From NCBI RefSeq assembly GCF_001428435.1, contig NZ_LMSO01000009.1, forward strand, positions 330,086 through 394,085: 64,000 nt of DNA, in the 5' to 3' direction. The notes beneath the pieces are model-generated. The model searched no databases. It had not been told where the DNA came from and worked only from the letters and a program-made list of their open reading frames with translations. This DNA comes from Arthrobacter sp. Soil782 (lineage in GTDB: Bacteria > Actinomycetota > Actinomycetes > Actinomycetales > Micrococcaceae). The translations under genes were made by a program, and so were the position numbers. Every line of letters begins with the position of its first letter. Within the stretch, counting starts at the first letter, position 1. Shown here one piece after another: positions 57,822 to 64,000 of this stretch.

Positions 57822-58409
57822 TCAACTAGCGCTGAGGCGGTCGGTCCCTGACGGGGCCGGCCGCCTCTTCAGTATCAGCGCAGCCAGTACTCCGCCGAGC
57901 GCCCCGAAGAGGTGGGCCTGCCAGGAGATATTCGAGCCGAACTGCGGCAGCACGCCCCAGAGCAGCGAGCCGTACATGAGGAAGAGCAGCCCGGCGAGCA
58001 GGATCTGCTTCCAGTCCCGGTTGTAGAAGCCGCGGACCAGCAGGTAGGCAAACAGGCCGAAAACCAGCCCGGACGCACCGATGGTCACCCCGCCGCCGAA
58101 GATCCACACGCCCAGCCCGGAGGCCAGCCAGCTTGCGCCGACTGCCACGGCGAAACGCCGGGCGCCCTCCAGGAACGCCAGAAACCCCAGGACCAGCAGC
58201 GGCAGAGTGTTGCTGAACAGGTGTCCAGCATCCGCGTGCAGCAGCGGCGCAAACAGCACGCCGTCGAGCCCTTCCACTTCACGCGGCACAATGCCCAGCA
58301 GCCGGATCAGGAAGAAGCCGGTGGCCGTGTTGACCAGGTGGACGATCCACAGCAGGGCAGCGAAGCCGACGACAGTCGATAACGCACCCCGCGCCCGCGC
58401 TGCCAGCAT
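57822..58409 (-). CDS. Rhomboid family intramembrane serine protease
   Basis: The 195-residue protein has six membrane helices and lies in the usual range for minimal rhomboids. The catalytic Ser is in TIGASGLVFGLFAYLLVRG (GASG), the His in ISWQAHLFGALGGVLAA, and HADAGHLFSNTLPLL is the conserved HxxxN loop of helix 2. Substrates are unknown. The ATG at 58409 is 1 nt after the ilvA stop, so it is the last gene of an AI-2E / ilvA / rhomboid operon. Confidence 0.92.
   Translation of the reverse strand: MLAARARGALSTVVGFAALLWIVHLVNTATGFFLIRLLGIVPREVEGLDGVLFAPLLHADAGHLFSNTLPLLVLGFLAFLEGARRFAVAVGASWLASGLGVWIFGGGVTIGASGLVFGLFAYLLVRGFYNRDWKQILLAGLLFLMYGSLLWGVLPQFGSNISWQAHLFGALGGVLAALILKRRPAPSGTDRLSAS
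57834..57867 (+). terminator. Hairpin after greA, inside the rhomboid 3' end
   Basis: GAGGCGG pairs with CCGCCTC, enclosing a further CGG...CCG and CCC...GGG stem around TGAC; TT follows. It starts 22 nt after the greA stop and overlaps the last rhomboid codons. The T-run is too short for a classical terminator. Confidence 0.4.
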
Positions 58410-58410
58410 G

Positions 58411-59667
58411 TCAGCCCTGGATGACGACGGGTTGGAAGCCCTCTGCGCGCAGGTTGTTCAGCACCTGCTCGCAGTGTTCCTCGCCCTTCGTCTCCATGTT
58501 GATGGTGATTGCCACGTCCCCCATGCTGATCGAGCCGCCCACCCGCGTGTGATCTACACCGGTCACGTTGGCGTCAGACTCCGCAATGATGCGGGAAATG
58601 GTGGCCAGCGAACCGGGCCGGTCATCGAGCAGCATCCGCACCACCAGATACCTGCCTGCAGCAGCGAGGCCGCGCTGGATGACCTTGAGCATCAGCATGG
58701 GGTCGATGTTGCCGCCGGAAAGTACGACGACGGTGTTCCCCGGGTTGGCCCCGTTTTCCGTCAGCTTTCCGTCCAGCAGTGCCGCGACGCCCACCGCGCC
58801 GGCCGGCTCCACCACCATCTTGGACCGCTCCAGCAGGAAGATCAGCGCGCGGGCAAGGGAATCCTCGCTCACCGTGACAACGTCGTCGACGAGTTCGCGG
58901 ATAATCGAGAACGGAAGCTGCCCCGGCCGGCCCACGGCAATGCCGTCCGCAATTGTGGAAACCTTCTGCAGCGGCACGAGGGCGTCCGCTGCGAGCGACG
59001 GCGGATAGGCGGCTGCGTTCTCCGCCTGCACGCCGATCACGCGGATTTCCCGGCCCAGCTCCCTGGCACGGGCCTTGACGGCAACTGAGACGCCTGCCAG
59101 CAGCCCGCCGCCGCCAACCCCCATGAGGATGGTGTCAACGTCCGGAACCTGCTCGAGGATTTCGAGGCCGATGGTCCCCTGGCCGGCCACCACGTCCACG
59201 TTGTCGAACGGGTGCACAAAGACAGCACCATGCTCATCCGCGTACCGTTTGGCCTCGGTCAGGGCTTCATCCACGTTGTGCCCGTGGAGCACCACTTCAG
59301 CACCATGCCCGCGGGTTGCCGCGAGCTTCGGCAGCGCCACACCGAGCGGCATGTAGATGCGTGCCTTGATGCCGAGCCGGGCGGCCGCTACTGCTACGCC
59401 CTGGGCGTGGTTGCCGGCCGAGGCTGCGACGACGCCGCGTGCCCGCTCCTCCGCGGAAAGCCTGGCCATCCGCGTGTAGGCGCCGCGCACCTTGAAGGAG
59501 CCGGCGCGCTGCAGGTTCTCGCATTTGAGCGAAACCTTGGCACCGGTCAGCCTGCCAAGTGCGCGGGAGTCTTCGATCGGCGTGTACGCAATGACGCCGT
59601 CGAGCATTTTCTGAGCTTCGAGGACGTCCTCGAGGGTCACTGCCAGCTGGGCGAGATCGGTGGTCAC
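58411..59667 (-). CDS. ilvA: Threonine ammonia-lyase with C-terminal ACT-like domain
   Basis: A PLP enzyme that deaminates threonine to 2-oxobutanoate, the first step to isoleucine. The 418-residue protein has the PLP Lys in AGSFKVRGAYTRM, the phosphate-binding loop VGGGGLLAGVSVAVKA and the substrate loop AASAGNHAQGVAVAAA. The C-terminal region from about 340 has a single ACT-like fold (DRPGSLATISRIIAESDANV). This is shorter than the two-ACT biosynthetic IlvA of E. coli and is the form common in Gram-positives. The GTG at 59667 overlaps the stop of the AI-2E transporter gene (GTGA). Confidence 0.92.
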   Translation of the reverse strand: MTTDLAQLAVTLEDVLEAQKMLDGVIAYTPIEDSRALGRLTGAKVSLKCENLQRAGSFKVRGAYTRMARLSAEERARGVVAASAGNHAQGVAVAAARLGIKARIYMPLGVALPKLAATRGHGAEVVLHGHNVDEALTEAKRYADEHGAVFVHPFDNVDVVAGQGTIGLEILEQVPDVDTILMGVGGGGLLAGVSVAVKARARELGREIRVIGVQAENAAAYPPSLAADALVPLQKVSTIADGIAVGRPGQLPFSIIRELVDDVVTVSEDSLARALIFLLERSKMVVEPAGAVGVAALLDGKLTENGANPGNTVVVLSGGNIDPMLMLKVIQRGLAAAGRYLVVRMLLDDRPGSLATISRIIAESDANVTGVDHTRVGGSISMGDVAITINMETKGEEHCEQVLNNLRAEGFQPVVIQG

Positions 59668-60896
59668 GTTGAGGCTTCTTTCGGAGAGGGTTCCGGCCCA
59701 AGTGATTCACCGGATGAGTAGGGTGCAGGGACAGAGCCCGGGCCGGGATGTCCCGCGGGCGCACCGAGGGCAGGATCCGTCTCCCAGGTGCGGCCCGCTA
59801 TGTAACGAACAACCGTGTTGAGGATCGCCAACAGCGGTACGGAAAACAAGGCGCCGGCAACGCCGGCAATGAGGGAACCGCCCGCAACCGCCAGCACCAC
59901 TGCGAGGGGGTGCAGCGAGACGGCGCGGCCCATGACGAACGGCTGCAGGATATGCCCTTCCACCTGCTGCACCAGCAGCACGATGGCGAGCATCACCAGT
60001 GCGTTGACCCATCCATTGGCCACCAGGGCCAGCAGGACAGCCACCATGCCGGTGAAGAGCGCACCGAGAATGGGTATGAACGAGCCCAGGAAGACTAAAA
60101 CCGTCAACGGAAGAACGAGCGGCACGCCAATGATGGCGGCTCCCAGACCGATTCCGACAGCGTCGATGAAAGCAACGAGGATCTGCACCCGGACGTAGTT
60201 GGCCATCGAGGTCCAGCCCTGGCGGCCGGCGCCCGCGATCGCCGCCCGGGCCCGCCGCGGTGCGAGGCCGGCGATGAAGCGCCAGATGCTGTCGCCGTCG
60301 TGCAGGAAGAAGATCAGCGCAAACACCGTGAGCAGCAGTCCGGCCAGGAAGTAGCCGGCACCGGATCCGAAGGAGAGCGCTCCGCTGACAATCACCCCGC
60401 TGTTGTTGTCCACGGCATTGGCGACTTCGTCGATGAAGCCGTCAATCTGTGACGAGGTGAGGTCCAGTGGACCGTCGGAAAGCCACTCCTGCACCTGCTC
60501 GATACCCGCCAGCGCCTCGTCCCAGAGTGAAGCGAACCCGACGGCGAGCTGCTGCCCGACCAGTGAAAGGGTTGCGGCCACGGCGAGCAGGAATCCGAGA
60601 ACGATGACGGAAACGGCGATTCCGCCCGGCACTTTGCGTGCGCGCAGGAAGGTTACCGCCGGCAGCAGGAGACTCGAAAGGAGGCCCGCGATCATCAGGG
60701 GAATGACCAGCAGTGAAATCTGGCTCATCAGCCACAGCACCGCAGCGGATACCACAAGAATCAGGCCGACGCGCCACGCCCACGCCGCTCCGATCCTCAG
60801 CGCGTAGGGCACATCCTCGCCGGCGGACCGGCCCGAGGGCGCAACAAAGCCGTTCGAGAGGGACTGCTGCGTTTTCCGCCGCGAAGGACGCGTCAT
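59664..60896 (-). CDS. AI-2E family transporter (TqsA/PerM-like membrane protein)
   Basis: The 410-residue protein has about eight membrane segments. It shows the PF01594 pattern: ILVVSAAVLWLMSQISLLVI at the N-terminus, then an amphipathic soluble loop (WLSDGPLDLTSSQIDGFIDE). VQILVAFIDAVGIGLGAAII, GSFIPILGALFTGMVAVLLA and QQVEGHILQPFVMGRAV follow. Members export autoinducer-2 or act as ion antiporters; the substrate here is open. The ATG at 60896 has GAGG close upstream. It heads the operon with ilvA and the rhomboid and is divergent from deoR, sharing a 115-nt space. Confidence 0.9.
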   Translation of the reverse strand: MTRPSRRKTQQSLSNGFVAPSGRSAGEDVPYALRIGAAWAWRVGLILVVSAAVLWLMSQISLLVIPLMIAGLLSSLLLPAVTFLRARKVPGGIAVSVIVLGFLLAVAATLSLVGQQLAVGFASLWDEALAGIEQVQEWLSDGPLDLTSSQIDGFIDEVANAVDNNSGVIVSGALSFGSGAGYFLAGLLLTVFALIFFLHDGDSIWRFIAGLAPRRARAAIAGAGRQGWTSMANYVRVQILVAFIDAVGIGLGAAIIGVPLVLPLTVLVFLGSFIPILGALFTGMVAVLLALVANGWVNALVMLAIVLLVQQVEGHILQPFVMGRAVSLHPLAVVLAVAGGSLIAGVAGALFSVPLLAILNTVVRYIAGRTWETDPALGAPAGHPGPGSVPAPYSSGESLGPEPSPKEAST

Positions 60897-60945
60897 GCCT
60901 CAATCTTTTCACAACCGCCTGACAGAACCGTTTTCGCTCAACTGT

Positions 60946-60973
60946 TTGAATGTGTTCGAAACCGTTGTATTTT
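60946..60973 (+). promoter_or_regulatory. Promoter of the DeoR-galT-galK operon
   Basis: TTGAAT (60946-60951), a 16-bp spacer and TATTTT (60968-60973). GTTTGAA at 60944-60950 and TTCGAAAC at 60956-60963 form an imperfect inverted repeat over the spacer, a candidate site for the DeoR protein. Confidence 0.55.
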
Positions 60974-61011
60974 GTTAAGTGCCATCTTCCGCCAACGCTT
61001 GGAGTCCGCTG

Positions 61012-61797
61012 ATGCTCGCTGCCGACCGGCATGCTGCCATTCTTGCGAGGCTCGGCGTGCGGCGGACGGTCCGCGTCGGCGAGCTGGCCGAGGCCTTGGG
61101 GGTCTCGGAGATGACCATCCGGCGGGACATCGATGTGCTCGATTCCGCCGGCGCACTGCGCAAGGTCCACGGCGGCGCAGCATCCCGGACCGCACTCAGT
61201 GCAATCGAACCCGGATTCGGTGTCAACGCAGACCAGCGCATCGAGGCCAAGGAGTCCATTGCGGCAGCGGCGGCAGCCCTCATCCAACCGGGCATGACCG
61301 TGGCGCTCACCGGCGGAACCACCACCTACCGCCTGGTCGAGCACCTCTCCGGGCCTCTGACCATCCTTACCAATTCCCTGCCCGCCGCCGAGAAGCTGCA
61401 CCGGGCTGCAACACCTGGCGTGACCGTCCTGCTGACCGGCGGTGAGCGCTCCCCTTCCGAAGCGCTGGTAGGGCCCATTGCCGCAGCCACCGTCCGGTCC
61501 TTCAACGTGGACCTGTGCTTCATGGGTGCTCACGGCGTGGACGCCCAGGCCGGGATCACCACCCCCAATCTTGCCGAGGCGGACACAAACCGTGCGTTTG
61601 CCGAGCAGTGCGGCCGGCTGGTCGTTCTGGCTGACTCCACCAAGTTCGGCACGGTGAGCCTTGCCCGCATCACCGGGATCGAGCGGGTGCACTGCATTGT
61701 GACCGACTCCGAGCCGGATGACCCGCGCTATGCCCGGACAACGAGCATCCTCACTCCCCCAACCGGCCCATCCCCCAAACCCCAGGACACACCATGA
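61012..61797 (+). CDS. DeoR family transcriptional regulator of the gal operon
   Basis: Sugar-phosphate-sensing repressors of the DeoR/GlpR type have an N-terminal HTH and a C-terminal DeoRC sensor. The HTH is RVGELAEALGVSEMTIRRDI at about residues 18-40, followed by ALRKVHGGA. The sensor has ALTGGTTTYRLVEHL, TNSLPAAEKL, LTGGERSPSEALVGP and DLCFMGAHGVDAQAGIT. The ATG at 61012 is chosen because GGAG lies 7 nt upstream and DeoR proteins start about here; a GTG at 60979 would add 11 residues. The stop overlaps the galT ATG, so the regulator is co-translated with the genes it most likely controls. Confidence 0.9.
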   Translation: MLAADRHAAILARLGVRRTVRVGELAEALGVSEMTIRRDIDVLDSAGALRKVHGGAASRTALSAIEPGFGVNADQRIEAKESIAAAAAALIQPGMTVALTGGTTTYRLVEHLSGPLTILTNSLPAAEKLHRAATPGVTVLLTGGERSPSEALVGPIAAATVRSFNVDLCFMGAHGVDAQAGITTPNLAEADTNRAFAEQCGRLVVLADSTKFGTVSLARITGIERVHCIVTDSEPDDPRYARTTSILTPPTGPSPKPQDTP

Positions 61798-62930
61798 CCC
61801 AGGTAACCCCCACCCGCTTATCCGACGGACGCGAGCTGATCTATTTCGACGCCGGCGAGGAGGCGGCGTCGCTGCACCGCGATCCTGCCGCCGTCGTCGA
61901 TTCCCGTGGTCTCCCTCCCCGCGGCGGCACGGGAGACGTACGCTACGATCCCCTGACCGGCGAATGGACAGCCGTGGCCGCACACCGGCAAACGCGCACC
62001 CACCTGCCCCCCGCGGACCAGTGTCCGCTGTGCCCCTCCACAGCCGGCAATCTGTCCGAAGTTCCCGCCTCCGACTATGAGGTCGTGGTGTTTGAGAACC
62101 GCTTCTCCTCCTTTGGACCCTCTCTCGGTGAGCTGCCGGACCTCCAGCCCGCCAGCACAGGTTGGGGCACGACGACGACGGCCTTCGGACGGTGCGAAGT
62201 GGTCGCGTTCGATTCCTCCCACGAGGGCTCCTTCGGGTCCTTGCCGCCGGAGCGGGCTCGCACCGTCGTCGAAGCGTGGGCACACCGGACCGAAGCGTTG
62301 TCCGCAATGGAAGGCATCCGGCAGGTTTTCCCGTTCGAGAATCGCGGCGCGGACATCGGGGTGACCCTGCTGCATCCGCATGGGCAGATCTACGCCTATC
62401 CGTTCGTTCCGCCTCGCGCGGCGCTGATGGGCCAGGCTGCCCGGCGCTATTTTGACGCCGTCGACGGGCGCGGCACCCTGATGGGCTCCGTGCTGAAGTC
62501 CGAGCGTGAATCCGGCGAGCGCATGGTGCTTGAAGGCGAACACTTCAGCGCCTACGTGCCGTTCGCTGCACGCTGGCCGCTGGAAGTGCACCTGGTGCCG
62601 CACCGTCACGTTCCCGATATTGCCGCACTGACCGGCGAGGAAAAGGACGAGCTGACCACGCTGTACCTCGACCTGCTGGCCCGCGTGGACGGCATCTACA
62701 GCACCCCCACCCCCTACATTGCCGCGTGGCACCAGGCGCCCCTGGTTCCTGACCTGCGCGAGGCCGGCTACCTTCACCTGCAGCTGACTTCTCCCCGCAG
62801 GGCTGAGGATAAGCTGAAGTTCCTCGCCGGCTCGGAATCAGCAATGGGCGCTTTCATCAACGACACCACTCCGGAGCAGGTTGCCGCCACCCTGCGCGCC
62901 GCAACACCAGCAGGGAAGGCAACAGCATGA
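61794..62930 (+). CDS. galT: Galactose-1-phosphate uridylyltransferase
   Basis: Second step of the Leloir pathway: exchanges UMP between UDP-glucose and galactose 1-phosphate. The 378-residue protein has a zinc-type pair in DQCPLCPSTAGNL, VVFENRFSSFGP, then the nucleotidyl-His motif LLHPHGQIYAYPFVPP (HPHGQ), and AYVPFAARWPLEVHLVPHRH. The ATG overlaps the deoR stop and its own stop overlaps the galK ATG. No galE or mutarotase is visible before the window ends. Confidence 0.95.
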   Translation: MTQVTPTRLSDGRELIYFDAGEEAASLHRDPAAVVDSRGLPPRGGTGDVRYDPLTGEWTAVAAHRQTRTHLPPADQCPLCPSTAGNLSEVPASDYEVVVFENRFSSFGPSLGELPDLQPASTGWGTTTTAFGRCEVVAFDSSHEGSFGSLPPERARTVVEAWAHRTEALSAMEGIRQVFPFENRGADIGVTLLHPHGQIYAYPFVPPRAALMGQAARRYFDAVDGRGTLMGSVLKSERESGERMVLEGEHFSAYVPFAARWPLEVHLVPHRHVPDIAALTGEEKDELTTLYLDLLARVDGIYSTPTPYIAAWHQAPLVPDLREAGYLHLQLTSPRRAEDKLKFLAGSESAMGAFINDTTPEQVAATLRAATPAGKATA

Positions 62931-64000
62931 CTCTCGTTCACCAGTTTGAGGATCGCTTCGGACACTCACCCCTCGGCGTTTGGGCAGCTCCCGGCCGCGT
63001 CAACGTGATCGGTGAGCACACCGACTACAACGACGGGTTTGTGCTGCCGTTCGCGATCGACCGGGCCACGCAGGTGGCAGCTTCCATCCGGGAAGACTCC
63101 ACCGTCCGGGTCAGTTCGACCTTCTCCGGCTCCGGCGAGGTAATCATCAGCGATCTGGATGAACTGGCTGCCGGCGACGTCGAAGGCTGGGCTGCCTACC
63201 CGGTGGGCGTTTTGTGGGCCCTGCGGCAGGCGGGCCATTCGGTCATGGGCATGGACCTGCTGATTGACTCGCAGGTTCCGGTTGGAGCCGGCCTGTCGTC
63301 CTCCGCAGCCATCGAGTGCGCGGTGGCGGTCGCCGCCAATGAGCTGTACGGGCTCGGTCTCAGCGGCTCGGAGCTCGCGCTCATCGGCCAACGCGCCGAA
63401 AACGAGATGGTCGGCGCGCCCACCGGCCTGATGGACCAGTCCGCGTCGCTGCTGGGCAAGCTCGGACACGCGGTGTTTTTGGACTGCCGTACGCAGCACG
63501 CCGAGCTAGTTCCCCTGCCGTTGCAGGAGAACGGTTTGGCCCTCCTAGTCATCGACACCCGGGTCAGTCATTCCCATGCAACCGGCGGCTACGCATCACG
63601 CCGTCGTGCCTGTGAGGTCGGTGCCGATGTCATGGGCGTTCCGGCGCTGCGCGACCTCAGCGAAGAGGACCTCGAGGAGGCATCCGGCCTGCTGGACGAG
63701 GAGACGTTCCGGCGGGTACGGCACGTCGTCACGGAGAACGCCCGGGTGCAGGCCGCCGTCGAGCTTCTCCGTAACGAAGGACCACGGGCGATTGCGCCGT
63801 TGCTGGATGCGAGCCACGTCTCCATGCGGGACGATTTTGAGATCTCCTGTGCTGAACTGGACCTCGCCGTTGAATCGTCCCGAGAGGCCGGTGCACTGGG
63901 TTCCCGCATGACGGGCGGGGGCTTCGGCGGCTCGGCCATTGCGCTGGTTCAACTGGCGGATCTGGACCGCGTCGGTGCAGCAGTGACGGCGGCCTTTGCC
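62927..64000 (+). CDS. galK: Galactokinase (3' end beyond window)
   Basis: Phosphorylates galactose at C1. The 358 visible codons hold all three GHMP motifs: APGRVNVIGEHTDYNDGFVL (galactokinase signature), VPVGAGLSSSAAIECAVAVA (ATP site) and GSRMTGGGFGGSAIAL near the C-terminus. Catalytic Asp is in GLMDQSASLLG. Only about 20-30 residues should be missing on the right. ATG at 62927 overlaps the galT stop (ATGA). Confidence 0.94.
   Translation, partial: MTLVHQFEDRFGHSPLGVWAAPGRVNVIGEHTDYNDGFVLPFAIDRATQVAASIREDSTVRVSSTFSGSGEVIISDLDELAAGDVEGWAAYPVGVLWALRQAGHSVMGMDLLIDSQVPVGAGLSSSAAIECAVAVAANELYGLGLSGSELALIGQRAENEMVGAPTGLMDQSASLLGKLGHAVFLDCRTQHAELVPLPLQENGLALLVIDTRVSHSHATGGYASRRRACEVGADVMGVPALRDLSEEDLEEASGLLDEETFRRVRHVVTENARVQAAVELLRNEGPRAIAPLLDASHVSMRDDFEISCAELDLAVESSREAGALGSRMTGGGFGGSAIALVQLADLDRVGAAVTAAFA

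Noticed and set aside
60442-62307. 621-codon minus-strand frame across the AI-2E, deoR and galT region
   Set aside because: It overlaps three confident genes, including the AI-2E gene in another frame of the same strand. It is Arg/Ala/Pro-rich without motifs.

Overview
The window is densely coding, GC-rich actinobacterial chromosome. A WhiB regulator, a mycothiol S-conjugate amidase, TIGR03089, GtrA, DUF3499, DUF4245, DUF4307 and DUF5719 proteins, a DUF222-HNH gene and many GTG starts place it in the Actinomycetes. The gene set best fits Micrococcaceae (Arthrobacter and relatives); the genus is inference. I saw no rRNA, tRNA, insertion sequence, prophage or CRISPR array. Both ends are cut through genes (prfC on the left, galK on the right).

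Layout, left half. 1-1.8 kb: prfC (partial) and tatD. 2-6.9 kb: a MoxR ATPase / DUF58 / transglutaminase (TgpA-like) operon. 7-13.3 kb: succinate-semialdehyde dehydrogenase, rsmI divergent from a protein mannosyltransferase, and a long-chain acyl-CoA ligase. 13.3-20 kb: a DUF1461 membrane protein, a repeat-laden HNH/DUF222 gene, divergent SpoIIM and RDD membrane proteins, and an L,D-transpeptidase. 20-36.5 kb: Trm112-ahcY, DUF3499, a zincin-like protein without its zinc motif, DUF5719, a 1178-residue glycosyltransferase, whiB, TIGR03089, gtrA, purK-purE, an LCP cell-wall ligase, manA and a FemAB-like protein. From memory, this last block keeps much of the gene content of Mycobacterium tuberculosis Rv3248c-Rv3277.

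Layout, right half. 36.5-37.8 kb: a lone AbiEi-like/DUF559 gene flanked by two 77-bp arrays of a 19-bp GATAGC repeat, the strongest candidate here for something undescribed. 37.9-41.8 kb: glpX, DUF4245, carbonic anhydrase and fumC, closed by a 23-bp stem terminator. 41.8-49.9 kb: an accessory pectin module, with an 1824-residue secreted protein that joins a rhamnogalacturonan acetylesterase to a PL11 rhamnogalacturonan lyase, followed divergently by a TetR regulator and an MFS exporter. 49.9-57.8 kb: Nudix, prepilin peptidase, an unknown protein, PhoH, a cis-prenyltransferase, hemolysin III, a truncated YCII gene, mca, DUF4307 and greA. From memory, genes from glpX to greA match the content of Rv1080c-Rv1101c. 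57.8-64 kb: an AI-2E transporter / ilvA / rhomboid operon and a DeoR-galT-galK operon.

How the genes work together. Several loci serve the envelope: protein O-mannosylation (pmt, manA), undecaprenyl/decaprenyl lipid (uppS), wall polymer attachment (LCP), peptidoglycan cross-linking (L,D-transpeptidase), bridge peptides (FemAB-like) and a large membrane glycosyltransferase. Sugar use is represented by the pectinase and the gal operon. At least eight genes have a TANNNT -10 element ending exactly 6 nt before the start codon and no Shine-Dalgarno, so leaderless transcripts look common. Many operon genes are joined by 4-nt ATGA/GTGA overlaps.
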